From positions 596,900 to 660,899 of the forward strand of contig KB722752.1 in NCBI GenBank assembly GCA_000349905.1: DNA of 64,000 nucleotides, read 5' to 3'. Source of the DNA: Volvariella volvacea V23. Lineage: Eukaryota > Basidiomycota > Agaricomycetes > Agaricales > Pluteaceae. The position numbers and the translations under genes are program-made. Positions 21,210-33,122 of the stretch are shown here, in pieces; positions within the stretch are counted from its first letter, which is position 1; every line of letters begins with the position of its first letter. The notes beneath the pieces were generated by a model. It searched no databases and was not told the origin of the DNA. It saw only the letters and a list, made by a program, of their open reading frames with translations.

Positions 21210-22887
21210 TCATATCGAATGTTCCACCTTTCAGCACTCAAGAGGTCTGTATTTTATCCACGCTGATACGTTCCAAGTCCAATTGCCAATGGCGTCATTT
21301 TCAATCTAGTTTTTGGCCAACGGGACACATTTTAAAGAGCCTCGGCTGTATGTGGAATGATCTAACGGAAAGGTTTGATACTGAGACGTGCAAGGCATAG
21401 ACGGAAAAAATTGGGAATCTGCTGACCTTGGTAAGTACATTGCTTTTTGTTGGTCTTCAGAGCTGGCATTCTCACGCGTTTGAAGACGGGGTTGTTTGGA
21501 GCAACCGTCACTGCATTCGTTGTCAAGTCCTACCAGTGGCTACAGAAAGATCCAAGCGAAATATCGGCCCTACTGCTCGCACAGGTCGTTAGCCAACTCG
21601 CCAACATCACCAATCCGTCCCCGGGGTTGTCAGCGTTACCACCAACGCAACAGAGCGCAATTGACCCATACATGATCTGCATAAGCATCCTGTAGTTTCT
21701 CAGCCTCCTGCTCAGTCTGTCTGCTGTATTGGCGGGGGTATTATGCATGCAGTGGCTGAGAGAATTCCAACGTGACTCATCCATAGTCCAGAGAGACAAT
21801 ATCTCCGTTCGCTATTTGCGCTTCCGCGGCCTTCAAGAATGGAAGGTCCCCCAGATCATCTACTCCCCGTACTGCTCCAGCTTGCCGTCATTTTCTTTTT
21901 TGCTGGTGTCATCGACCTCTTGTGGCATCTTCATCCCGTAGTGGCAGCAATCGTCACAGCGATCGTAGGTGCTATGATGTTCTTCCTTCTATTCACGACT
22001 GTGGCCCCTACGTTACACTTCTTCGCTTCCTATTCATTTGAGGACAGTCATCTTCCCGCTCCCTGTCCATACAAATCGCCTCAGGCCTGGTCACTTTGTA
22101 GAATGATGCAGTCCCTAGAACGCATTTCCCTGTCATTGGACGAATTGCTCCGTATAAAAGTCTTTCATTCACTATTTGCCTTATTGAGTCTGCCTCTTCA
22201 GCTTGGAGTACGCCTATCTCGTCCGACTTCACCTCAGGAAAGCGGTTCTTCTACCATTAAGAGCTGGTTCCGAGACCTCTTTAATCGCATCGGCACCGGC
22301 TCCCAATATCGATCCTGTTTGAGCATGGACAAATACTGGAATGCAAAAGAGTCGTGGCGTCAAGTTGACTCCGTCAATGGGATTTCATGGATTATCAAGA
22401 CATACGGACATCGAATTGATGTTTTTTCCTGGGTTATACACGCAATGGATACGCTTAATATTTCTGATATGCAAGTGATCGTGAGTGTCCTTTAGCATCA
22501 CCCTTGTACGATGTTCTCACTTCAGCAACAGAGTAAAGAGTGCAACCCCGAGCATGACGGCAGTCCACTTCTGAGGGTTGAAAGGTCGCCAGGAGGGGCC
22601 GTGTAAGTTTCCTAGGACCTTATATGCAAGTCCAATAAACTGATGGACTCGCACTACATTCAAGGGAGATCGAGTTCCTCGCCCTTGACATCTTGTTAAA
22701 CATGCCAGTCAACTGGAAAGACGACCTCTTAGGATTTCAATATCTCGCCCATGAGCGAATCATCCGTTGCATTAACGCCGACCCGGAGCTTAGTGGTGAA
22801 ATGATACCCCTCCAATGCACCACAGAAATCCACCGCCGCGAGTTCATGCCATTTCTTTACGAAAACGGTAGTAAAGTACACCATTAG
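21210..22887 (+). pseudogene. DUF6535-type membrane protein, interrupted
   Basis: The segments LFGATVTAFVVKSYQWLQ, SLLLSLSAVLAGVLCMQWLR, LLQLAVIFFFAGVIDLLWHL and IVTAIVGAMMFFLLFTTVAP appear in order. They match the transmembrane layout of the DUF6535 family, which is expanded in Agaricomycetes and of unknown function. The frame is broken at least three times: TAG at 21398-21400, TAG at 21693-21695 (where relatives, as I recall them, have Trp in a LWFLSL motif), and a shift of frame around 21860-21885 between WKVPQIIYS and PVLLQLAV. Later blocks (to 22887, NMPVNWKDDLLGF) look like the variable C-terminal exons. An apparent 30-base intron (21431-21460) is too short to be convincing. I call it a pseudogene; sequencing error cannot explain all the breaks easily. 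Confidence 0.7.
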
Positions 22888-23527
22888 TCACTTCTACCCT
22901 TTTACAAAGCGGTTTGTAAACGCAAGCCTAGACAGCTGCAGGAGCATATCATTAGCCATCTGGGCCTGCTGTCCTCGCATCGAAGAGGAGTACAGCGCAT
23001 GAAGAAATACATGAAGGTTTTGACTGTCGGATTATCTTCTGAGGTCCATACTGACGACCCATGTGTTATATATGCTCGTCCCTCGATTATTCCGTCCGTA
23101 CTTACTGCTTACTTGTTCAGATGATCATTTCCTTCCCCTTTTAGATATCTTGTGCTCACACATCCGTCATCACTCTCAAATACCTCGGAGTATCACATAG
23201 AACATTCTAGTCACCTTGTAGGTACAGAAATCGTATATAAAGTGTCCGTAAAACTCGTCCAAAATATTATCCTCGTCTGTGTCTTCCACTTGACCCCTGT
23301 CGCGAACTACACACAAACACATCTAAACAACTCCGAGGTGCGTCACCGCATCCTCTGCGCAACTCATCGCTTCAACATTGACGAGGTTCGTTGCCACGTC
23401 TGAGCCGCTCTCGCAAGAGATTAGCGCACGCTAGAATTGGGTTCGGCAATGGTACCTATCCACGAAGCTCCCCAGTGCCAGCGCAGGTCTAACTAATAGG
23501 ACGAGAAATGAAACAAACCAACTAGAT
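22888..23527. other. intergenic or decayed 3' part of the DUF6535 gene
   Basis: Short frames only. It could hold further decayed exons of the upstream membrane-protein gene, but nothing is recognisable. Confidence 0.35.
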
Positions 23528-24754
23528 GTGTGCTTCCGTCAATACCGCCCTGGAGCCCGTACGGTGGAATGGGTCGAGGTAGTCACCCCCTGGAGAGAAC
23601 ACAAGTCAACAATATATCAAACAGGATCTGGAACCCCCAATATGAGCGTCGAAGAAGGCCCAGCATTCACACCACCATACCCAATACGATTCCCTGGACC
23701 AATCGCACTGAATCCACTTTTCAGTTCACCGACCCCCGGTACAGGCTTGTCACAGTTACCCCAACTCTCCCACCCTGTTCATCTCGTTTCTTTCCCACCA
23801 GTTCCAGGAAGTCAACCGGCACCTGCAATTCCCAGTACCACCTACTATGCAAATTCCCAGCTTGTCACAGGGAATGCACATTCTCGATTGTGTCATACTG
23901 TTGACCCGAGGGATTTTGTCCCGCTATACAGACTGGGAGGTCCACCTGTGCCTCCCATTGGAGCACCTGACGATTCTGCGCCCAGCCCTGAGGGTACAAG
24001 TGAAGAGATGCACTCTCAAGTGCAATCAGTCAATCAGCCTCCTGCGGATGCCCCTCCTGCCCCTCCTGAAGATATTGTTTACCGTCAACCACCCTATTCC
24101 TCTTCCGACTCTCCTTCGTATGCCTCTTCTGATAGTTCTCTCTAGGAATATCTTCATCCCTCTCATGACACATCTTCACACGGCCTGTCCAATACTCAGG
24201 AGACGAATGGGCATACAATGGAAGTAAGCACAGAACCCACCACCGCTGGCGAAGCAGCCAGCCACAGCGAGGCGTTTGCCCGACCATACTCGCTAGCTGA
24301 ATTCCCAATACTCGTTCCGCCTCCTCCAGCTTTTACTGTGAGCAGCCCAGAGGAAACAGACAAAGAGACGTCCCGCCGTGGCCAATCACCCTTCATCGAC
24401 TACCCTCGGACGGATACGCCTCCTGATTCTCCAGTGCACATTTCCATCCATTCCCCTTCAAGTTCTTCGGTGTATGTCTCATCTGGTCATTAGTACTCCG
24501 TGGGACATCTTCATCCGCATCGTGATTCCCCTTCACACATTCCGGCTGTTCCGCTCAGTGAACTGGAGGCGAGCGTAGATGAAGCGGAAATGGACATCGA
24601 GCTTGTTAATTTTAGTGTAGTCGAAGCAGTCAGCGACGCTGAGAATGAGTCCTCGGCTGAGGGGGATAAATCAGACGACGCCTCTCACCAAAAAGTGGTC
24701 GTGGACCATGCGGTAATAGATGGTAATCGAGGCTCATCTTGTCGAGTGTCTTGA
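23528..24754 (+). pseudogene. Pro/Ser-rich disordered protein frame with two in-frame TAG codons
   Basis: One continuous frame runs from 23528 to TGA at 24752-24754, interrupted by TAG at 24143-24145 and 24491-24493. Composition is the same before, between and after the stops (Pro, Ser, acidic residues), and the frame is preserved. Flanking text repeats loosely: YASSDSSL-stop-EYLHPSHD and VYVSSGH-stop-YSVGHLHPHRD. The last segment is acidic (ELEASVDEAEMDIELVNF). It may be the tail of a gene beginning further left; an ATG at 23642 starts MSVEEGPAFTPPYPIRF. There is no folded domain. Either the gene is dead or the TAG triplets sit in introns that I cannot define. Confidence 0.5.
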
Positions 24755-26473
24755 TTCCGTTCATTACTAAGAATTCATAATATAGCATACCGCGGAAGAT
24801 CAAGTCTCATTCAGATGTTCTATGAGCTTCATGTACTCATCCCGTCTTGAGAACCCACTCAAACAACAAATTTAATTCGGAATAATACAACAGGGTGTGC
24901 GTGCCAGTAAAACTGTATAAGGAAGAACCAAATGCTGGTCTGTGCGGGAGCGAAAGTGGGAGATCGCCAGTCGAAAATAAGAAAGAAGAAAATACGAGCG
25001 CACGCACCAGCTTTCAGCCACGATTATCCCGTCGACAACGATATGAGTGCGCATCCTACGAAGAATCTGCGGCCCTACCGAAGCGGTGTGCTTGTCTTTC
25101 GTCTCGCTGTAAAGGGAGACCGTCGATGGGCCAGAGATCAAGGACGGCAAGCCTCTTAATCAGGGGGTGTTAGTCCGTGGTCATTTAAGCTACGGTGCAA
25201 ATGAGTCCCGGTGGAGTTGATGATGGCTGTACACACGAACCTCCTACATCAGATGCCCTCTCAAGAGATTCTTTTGCGTCTTCCCTTCAACTCTCTTCAT
25301 ATAGCAGCGAGACCTATAAATGCCATGATATGCATAGTAGTGGTGAGGTTTTGTCCTGCAAAGAGCGCCGAAAAACGACTGGGATGGTCTGATTTGAACG
25401 TCGTGAAGGTTGTATGGCCGCAACTTCGTTGAAGGGCTGCTGGACCAGACACGTTCATATGAGCTCTATTGGCACCTTTGTGGGCGGAAGAGTGGGCGGC
25501 GCATGTCGTAATAGCAGCGGTTGATGTGCCTTGGAGGGGAATGGCATCAGGAGACGATGTAGCAGAGTAAAGATGACGCACAGACAACCTCTTCCGGATT
25601 TTGGGACATTCTGCGATTATGCCACCTGCGCGTGGATGCCTTTTCTGCCAAGGCTGGTATGGTGTGGCGGTCAAATCGTGCGTTTCCTTTTCCCTGATCT
25701 GCGCCAATGAAACTGCCAGTGAGCAGCCGGACGATAGATACAGAGTGGTGGACTGACCAAGAAGGACGGACGATGAGTTTTCACCATCGTGGCGAGTGAG
25801 TCAACTAGGTCGAATCTTGGATCTTTGGGCCGAGTCCATCTAGGAGTCCTATTGTTAAGTCGAGCTGACAGTCGTTGAAAAAACGCCGTGGGTACCAGAG
25901 AAAACAAAAGGTGATGTGCCAGAAAGCGATCAGACGATTGAAAGAATATTGCGGAATGGTGTGCGACCAAAAGGCCGAGTCTTTCTGCTCGACACAGGGT
26001 GGAGTTTCACATTATCGGGCGATGGGAGGACGTTTTTGGTGTTAAAACAAAACAGAAAAAAACAAAGAGTTGCTGTGCCTCGAAAGCAAAGGAGCCTATT
26101 TCAGGTCTATTTGCCACGTTTGTCAACATTGTCTTCAGGGAGAACGGGAATTAGGCATCTGCCAAACACCCCAGATCTACTCTAATGACGGTCTGGCGGT
26201 GAAGCACTGAGCACAATTGTTAAGGACTCGACAGGACAAAGGGTTGGGAATATGTATTCTGGCGTTATCTAAGGGCATAAGCCATGCATGAATCCCGTAT
26301 CGTGGTACAACAAATAGACCCTCCCCTCTCATCTCCCTGCCCATCCACCCCCTATCCGGTATTGCAAAAGCAGTCTGATGGCATAACCATGTCTTAACTG
26401 TCCCATATTTCGAATGTCGACATCTGAGCGTGCTACCTTGACAAATCGCATCACATGTGAGTGGCTGTCCCCA
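24755..26473. other. intergenic, nothing recognised
   Basis: Frames of 60-136 codons overlap on both strands without domain signatures. A basic frame at 25916-26185 is the least shadow-like but has no recognisable features. Confidence 0.4.
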
Positions 26474-27388
26474 TCACTTCCCAGTATAAGAGAAGCTAAG
26501 CGATTGTCCCGAATTGGTATTCGTCACTGTCTTAGAGGACGTTTCGATCGTGTGATTCCCAGGGCTTTGGACTATCTTGACAGTACCATTGGCAGAATTC
26601 GGAGCGGACGACCCGTGCTCAAAATTGTTGGGTATCATTGAACCGTACGTTTCTCCTGTTATGGCTTTCCTCGTTTTGCTCATCCAGTCTCCTTTCTTGG
26701 CTAAAAAGAACTCATTCTGTTCATTCAGGAGTTTGCTCACAAGGACGCCACGCTCGATGCCATCCTTGAGCTAGCGGATGAGTGCCTATCAGCACAACTA
26801 AAAGAAGAAACAGCCTCCGACCCGAGGGTCCGGCGCGGCGGCTAAACAAAAAGAAGCCCACCCCAAACTTTCCAAGTCTCTGACTGAGGTCCTTCTGATA
26901 CCCAGCGACCGCGTCATCACAACTGTGGCGGCCAAACAACTTGTTGTACCACTTCCGCTTGCTTCTGTGATCCTCAATACAGATCTTGATTTTCTCCAAA
27001 TCTCTGTTGAAAAGTCAACGGTGAGGGGGAGATGAGCGTTTGACTGTGGAGATAGGTGAAGGGGGCGTACCCAAGTAATTGCTCAAGGTTGCGCCCAATG
27101 TCGGAGGTGTAGCGGGTGCCCTTCCTCCCTTGGAATTGGAGGCCTGCTGCGACGATGTATGCCGTTTCGACGGTGTCATTCGCCAACGACTTGATTGCTA
27201 CCTTGTTTCCCCGGGCAGTCTGAACAATGGTGGATTATAAGGGTGAGCAGGACGTCGAGGGTCGCAGACGAACTGACCGTCGCAAGGTCATAGATCGAGA
27301 GTGTCAAATTAGCCATAGTAGAGAGCAGAGAGATAGGGGACCAATCGCCCACGTCTTTGAGCGTACTGAGGATTGCTGCGTTTGCCAT
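26474..27388 (-). CDS. small helical-domain protein with beta-motif tail, copy 2
   Basis: Four exons on minus (27388-27278, 27219-27071, 27003-26862, 26770-26474) join to a 232-residue protein. The first three exons have exactly the lengths of copy 1 (111, 149, 142), and 24 of 37 residues of exon 1 are identical. Helical blocks: ILSTLKDVGDWSPISLLSTM, NKVAIKSLANDTVETAYIVA, KICIEDHRSKRKWYNKLFGR. The linker is YGSMIP. The tail has SPGNHTIETSSKTVTNTNSG and ends SLSFSYTGK, conserving the N-x-N-S-G-x-S core. It is the closest relative of copy 1 and lies inverted about 9 kb away. It is intact, and its role is inferred as for copy 1. Confidence 0.8.
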
Positions 27389-27422
27389 ATCGGTTTGTCA
27401 TTGGGAGGTTGTCATCGGGGGT

Positions 27423-27430
27423 TATTTATA
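27423..27430 (-). promoter_or_regulatory. TATA box of helical-family copy 2
   Basis: TATAAATA on minus, about 35-42 bases before ATG 27388, matching the arrangement at copy 1. Confidence 0.5.
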
Positions 27431-28699
27431 TGCTGGAGCGATAGGGAGCTATCGATCTTGCTTGCTCACCTGCCTGTAGAGAATCGCGATCGGATATCTA
27501 GATCTCGGAGCTCTCCAGCGACAATCCCCCCATTGAGATTTGAAACCGTGGGTTGTGCCTTTTGGGATCGGGCGGATCGGGCGACACCTCTCACCAAGCT
27601 TGCAGTATCCCTTCTTCGGCGTGGCTGTTGGTCCAGTGTCCGCAAAGCAGCAATGCTGTGATCGTGCCAATTAGCCGAGTACGGCCAAATGACCCTAACG
27701 GTCCTGGGAGGCATATATCGAGCGATGAACCTCAATCTCCGCACATTTGCGCAGCATTGACGCACTTTCACCTAACTGCCTCACGCATGTTGGCATGGAT
27801 ACTGCATTACGAGCATACGAAGACAGGTCTCGGCCGGAAGTGTGTCCCGGCGCGGGCGCACACGCACATAAGCAGGGCGTGCAACAAGGCATGCTTCAAG
27901 GAAGAATGACAGAACAAAGACCAGAAAAGGAATGGTAAAAATCCTGTAAGCACACGTGTTTAGTATAAGTCAAGGAGACACGCGTCATACGTTCTTCTCA
28001 TTCAATTACGATTCTTGAGCAACCCCGGCCTGCGCGACGACATACTAGACAGCTCAACACACGCACAGATGGCAGCATCGAAGCAAAAATGCGTCAAAGC
28101 AGCACGAGGTGGGGGAATAGGTATACACACGCATGACCAAAAAGCAATACACTGACGTGGCCGAATCAACACGGCCTGGATCATCGTTATGACGGAAGTA
28201 TCGAGTCCACAACATGGTCGCCGTAGTCAAGAGAGCTCTGGAACGGCAATAGCAAGGCAGTCTTGTGCACGATGGTCTCTGCAGAGGCTTGGCTGGGGAT
28301 CCGATTGCTGCAATCTGAGGTACAGCAATCATTCCTGGCATATATTTTCCCCGGAGGTGTGCGTGGTATTCCCGTTCGTGGAGGTGAGCAGACATGTGTC
28401 GTATCGCTGAGCGGGGCTGTCCTCTTTTTGTTGTACGCATGTGCTCGTGAAAACGTTCGGCGGTGGATGATAGGATGCTGGCGTCGTGAAGGAGCGGGGA
28501 TGTTGAAGCGCGGCTTGATGGCTGGTGGTGTACAATCGAATGCGTGACCTTCGTAGAACTCCTTGTGGGATGAGCAGACATCAGTGTTGTGGCGTCTGAT
28601 CTGCAGTGGGTTAACGAGGACATTCGTTGGCGGACAGCGTATTGAATGTATGACATACCCTCTGCACCTCATCCATCCATTCTTTTTGACTATTTTTCT
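27431..28699. other. region with long but unsupported frames
   Basis: Two overlapping minus-strand frames of 181 and 200 codons (28187-28732 and 28054-28656) are open in different phases. Neither has a domain, and both are rich in His, Ser and Arg, as expected of shadow frames. Confidence 0.35.
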
Positions 28700-29290
28700 C
28701 CATTCACCACTATGACCTTGGCTTCCAGGCACTCAGTCTCCCTCTGCTTGCCCCTCGATTCTTCTCATCCTCCTGCGTGTTGCCCAATGTGGGGTCAGTG
28801 TTCGTTTTTGGGCGCTCCATGGACAGCCGCTTATGTGCCATGGTTTGTCAAAGTGTCCAGGTGTACAGGATGCAGCATCGAGCGCGTCATTGTGAATACA
28901 AATTATTTTGGGTGTGAGTTGCTACAGATCCAGTGACCAGCAAGGACTCCCCTCACTCAGTTAGCAAAAGACGCTGGCGGACGTAATGTGGCCTCATGTT
29001 TTCCCACAACCACAAACGCCCGATCCACCAAGCCTGTTGCCCTGTCTGAAGCATGAAGACACAGAAATGATGCGCCCCAGTTTCCTCCTTCCCTCAACAC
29101 TATGCCTTGTATTAAGCACTCAAACCTACTTCCATGACACCGACATTCATTATTCTTCCATGGGAGCAATCACGGTGAGCGAAGCGTACTGATCTAGGTC
29201 GTTTTAGTGATGGAATTTATACTTCCTCAAGGTGTAATTATTCACAAGGATGCCCGCCCCGAGAGGGGGTCCGAATTTAGGGTTGATACT
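28700..29290 (+). pseudogene. decayed exon of the unidentified dispersed family (copy F)
   Basis: A frame ending HYSSMGAITV precedes GTGAGC at about 29175, parallel to copies A, C and E. A short CTACTCAGCTCGTC stretch at about 29290 resembles the second block, but no further exon follows. Confidence 0.3.
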
Positions 29291-29922
29291 ACTCAGCTCG
29301 TCATGCATCATGCATCATGATCGGGGCGGCAGTTATGTGAGTGGTTGGCATCTGCTGCAGCGCCATCCCATCATCAGCGCCCGACCTTTGGCTTGCCTTT
29401 GCCTAGCGCTTACACCTGTTTCCGATAAACTCGTCCTCGAATGTGTTCACGGAAGGCTACTTAGGAGTAGCACAGCTCCCAATCTGCATGCACGTAATGA
29501 GCTATCTCGATGTCCTGGGCCCCGATCCCCTTTCCCCAGTCAAAAGCGCCGACAGAGGTGGTCATGCAGGTATCGGTGCGACGATATAGAGCACTCATGC
29601 ACACTATCTGTAATCATGCAACCGCAGGCGGCGGTTTAGTCCAATGCACCGGGAACCCAGACCGAGAACAGCAACACTTGGAGCACGACACGTTAGACAA
29701 GGGCATCAGTCGTTCAACGCTGCCCCTTCAAAGCGTGGGAGATTGAAGTGATGAATAGGCGGCTGTATCTCTTTTCCGCAGCGTACATATCCCTACTCAC
29801 ATGGCACCAGCAGAGAAAATGGATCATCCAGCATCGAGCTCGCACCCGACTTGTCTCCAAACTCACGACAGGTATATTCCAAACACATCTTACACCTCCA
29901 AACTCTCCTCCATGACTATACA
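29291..29922. other. intergenic
   Basis: Lies beyond the 3' end of the intact AKR gene. No gene seen. Confidence 0.45.
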
Positions 29923-31473
29923 TCACTGCTGACTCGGCTTTGGCGTAATAGGCGGCGCATGCGGCTGAGGGTCGACAGTCGTAAACGAAGCCACCAAGAA
30001 CGGGTAGCCCGTCACTCCATACGTGCCCTGCATCACCACCGTCCAGGTCAGCCAGCAACTCGAATGGACATCCAAAAAGAGGGCGCACCATCATCTTGAT
30101 CGGGAATCCAGGATCGAAAGGCAAGACACCCTCCAGGTATGCGACTTGCTCGGGTGTGAGAGAGATGGTAAGCGCTTCGATGTTGGCGTGGAGGTGTTCG
30201 ACTTTGCGACCGCCGAGGATGGGAAAGATGTAAGGCGCCTTGTGCATGGCATAAGCGACCGCGACTGGCGTTGGCATTCCCAGAGGTATACGATCGTCAA
30301 CGATCAGCATGAAGATACACAGAGTGGAACAGAGAGACTCACCCGCAGTGATATTTTTAGCGCCGACTTGCTTTGCAACAGCCTCCAACGCCTGGCATAC
30401 TTTTCTCTCGTCCGGTGTGCGCTCCCAAGCGACGCCCATTATCTCCCTCCCCTTTTCACCTGTTTGTTTTCTCTTTTCTTCTTCCTCGTCTGATCTGATG
30501 TGCCCCGAAGCAAGAACGTTCCACAGGGTGAGAGCCATGCCTGCAAGTATGGCGTGAGCTTATCGTTCTGTAGCTCTAGGCCGGGATATATGCGTTGCAC
30601 GAACCTTCATATCGGCACATTGGCATAATTTCGCGCTCGATGTCGCGCTCGAGGATGGAATAAGGCGCCTGGAAGACAACAAAGGGCGTCTTCCCGTGCG
30701 ACCTCGCGTATTCATTCGCTTTTGTGACGAACCACGAGGGCACGTCCGATACACCCTACCAACCCCAAGTTGGCCCAGAACAACATTCCACGCATCAGGT
30801 ACGACTCACGAGATAGAGGACTTTTCCAGAGGCGACCAAGTTGTGCAGTCCGTCCATGATCTCTTCGACAGAGGTGTGGTAGTCCCAGAAGTGGAGGTAG
30901 TAGATGTCGATATAGGATGTGCGCAGCTTGCGGAGACTGGCTTCGAGCGAGACGTGCATATTCTTGAGATGGTTTCCGACGTATGCCGCGTGTTGCTTGA
31001 TGTGGGAACCAGAGCGGAACCACATGTCGTTCGTATACTGTGCGCAATTTGCGGTGAATGACGACTGTCATGAGAGATAAGAGCTGCTCACTTTGGTAGC
31101 GACAACTATTTGATCCCGGACACCACGCTTCTCCATCCATTCGCCTATAAATTCCTCCGAGCTACCATCTTGGCTGATACAGGAGTCAACAACAAGCTCG
31201 ACAATAAGTGAAAGAATCGGACAGGATAACGCACTAGTTTGAAGCGGTATCAATAAAGTTTCCACCCGCGTCGTAGTATGCATCAAGGAGCTTGAACGAC
31301 GTCTCCTTATCCGTATGTCCCATACCGTAGGGGCTCCATTTGTCACCAATGCTCATTCCGCCGAGGCAGAGGGGAGAAACGAGTACACCCCCTCGAGAAG
31401 AGAGTTGGCGATAGCGACCCAGAGGCGTAGGGGCGACGGGTGGAGGGGGCATGATGGATTCTGAGGGAGCCAT
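29923..31473 (-). CDS. aryl-alcohol-dehydrogenase-like aldo-keto reductase, intact
   Basis: Seven exons on minus: 31473-31235, 31173-31092, 31037-30810, 30755-30605, 30540-30343, 30264-30089, 30027-29923. They total 1179 bases, giving 392 residues, the usual size of fungal AAD-type AKRs. The catalytic tetrad is visible: Asp and Tyr in FIDTASNYQDGSSE (the Tyr codon is split by intron 1), Lys in VVATK, and His in [20 protein letters not shown]. The C-terminal cofactor segment is [16 protein letters not shown]. Family knowledge: these soluble NADPH-dependent enzymes reduce aromatic and related aldehydes, often in lignin or secondary metabolism; the substrate here is not predictable. Three damaged relatives lie in the window (6737, 8607 and 47975). 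The start is ATG 31473, followed by a Pro-rich leader and [18 protein letters not shown]. Confidence 0.9.
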
Positions 31474-32304
31474 TGAAGCGATTCGAATAACTGAGAGAGG
31501 CGAGTAGGTTGTGCTGTTGACGAACTCGACGGCTGCTTCGTGCAGCTTTTAAACTGAGCGTCTGTCCTGGAAGTGGCCCACGGCACAAGCCTACATCAGC
31601 CTCTCGGCACAAAGGGGGCGTCGGTAATGGTGGAGGCATTAGTAACTTGTGATGTATGCTGCCGTAAGTACAAGGGTCCAAGACGCTACAGCGGCACAGG
31701 CTGGTATTAAGCGAGACTGCATGATCGGCACTTGGCACCGAACGAACCCACAGAAGTCCGGGGTGCTGACGAATGACAAATGACGGAACGCATCGACAGT
31801 TGTACGACTGGACTGAACAGCACCGAGTCGTGCTTGCAGAGGATTTGAAAAGGTAGTCCTGCCCACGAGAATCCCAGAAAGATGCGTGGCCAATAGCCAA
31901 GCTGACTTTCTGACCACAAGGTGAACAACCTGGGTGGCAAGACTTCAAAAGGTCCTTCTGAACATAGGGATCTGCTGTGAAAAGCCGGCGATCCGGTAGT
32001 TGCCCATATGCCAAACATCGGGCTGCACAATATTGCCAAATATTGAATGTCATTAATGATCACTTAATAGGTCCCATCTGAGAGCCCTTCCACGAAGCCA
32101 GTACCTACAAGTATCTGCTAGGTCCAGAAATGTGTTCTCAATGAAGATTCAAACAAGGAGTCTTCTTAACGAGAAAAAAAATAGACTAATCCTGGATGGG
32201 CACTTGAACCTCCAAGTGCAGGACAAACGATACACGAAATACAGACGCAGAGCTCATACAAAAACAACTATCCCGGTGCACTCTTCGTACTGCACGCTAT
32301 TGGC
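31474..32304. other. intergenic
   Basis: 5' flank of the AKR and 3' flank of helical copy 6. A 236-codon minus frame overlapping the AKR start has no coding character. Confidence 0.45.
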
Positions 32305-33122
32305 TCAACTGCATTCGTGAAGATCCCCCACGACATAATTGAATGTCGCATTACTGATTGTGGCACCAGAAAAGTCAAAATAGGTGCTAGATGAGTCAGT
32401 CCCCGTCCTACAGACTTTCTTGGTACCTCTTTTTCGCGATGAGGGAACCCTGACCAGTTTACCCACAAGGGGCGTCACATCCGCCACAAGTTGCTCCAGG
32501 GTCTCGTAAACCGGATCCTGGGACAGGAAAATAGCGGGGTCTCGTGGAAGCTGGGCGATGACAACAGGTTAGACTGGCATACGGAGTACCCTGTGATCAT
32601 ACCCACCTCTAACCCATCCAATCGGCTCTGCAAATCCCTTTGGAAGTTTTCGATGAGAGCGGCGTCTGTAGCACTACATTTGAGACGCTCGATCATCGGT
32701 CTATCCTCCATCCTCTTCATGGATTCATTTATATTGTATATTAATCTAGGTCTTTGAGTATTGATAAGATTGGATTGAATTTGGAGGTAATACTCACGAA
32801 TGAAGGCATTCGTGTAAACTGTCATCTCGCCTCCTCCATTGATGTCCCGAGTCATTCAACGACTTGATCCTCGCCAAGACTCGTCCTGCCTCCATAGCCA
32901 TCATTTGATACTGCCCCTTGTTACCCGCCGTCTATGCCAGCCATAGCAAGAGGTCATCAGATGGCACCACACCTTAGGATTGATGCAGCAACACACCTCA
33001 ATAATCAGGATAGCCAACTCCATGACACGATTCAAGTACGGAAGCGCTGTAGCCTGATCCAGTAAAGCAAGATTCATCGCCTCGGGGTGAGTCATTTGGG
33101 CACCATACAAGGTCGTGGCCAT
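32305..33122 (-). CDS. diverged member of the small helical-domain family, copy 6
   Basis: Four exons on minus (33122-32997, 32931-32798, 32751-32607, 32550-32305) join in frame to 216 residues. Intron phases (0, 2, 0) are the same as in the other five genes although the sequence is very different. Helical blocks include LPYLNRVMELAILIIE, then GNKGQYQMMAMEAGRVLARI, then IYNINESMKRMEDRPMIERL and NFQRDLQSRLDGLE. The NKxxxxxMAxEA-type second helix is typical of the MLKL-N-like domain in Agaricomycetes, as I recall it. The linker YGSMLP is missing. The tail is SSTYFDFSGATISNATFNYV followed by VGDLH, again Asn/Gly-rich and beta-prone but of a different class. A TATATATA at about 33272-33280 (minus) and a possible 5'UTR intron lie upstream. 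Intact; function unknown. Confidence 0.65.

Noticed and set aside
21431..21460. A 30-base intron in the DUF6535 gene
   Set aside because: Its ends look right, but it is shorter than any other intron in the window, and the surrounding gene is already broken.
28054..28732. Two minus-strand frames of 200 and 181 codons as real genes
   Set aside because: They overlap in different phases, have no domain, and have the His/Ser/Arg bias of shadow frames in GC-rich sequence.
31343..32053. 236-codon minus frame beside the intact AKR
   Set aside because: It overlaps AKR exon 1 in another phase and shows no protein-like pattern.
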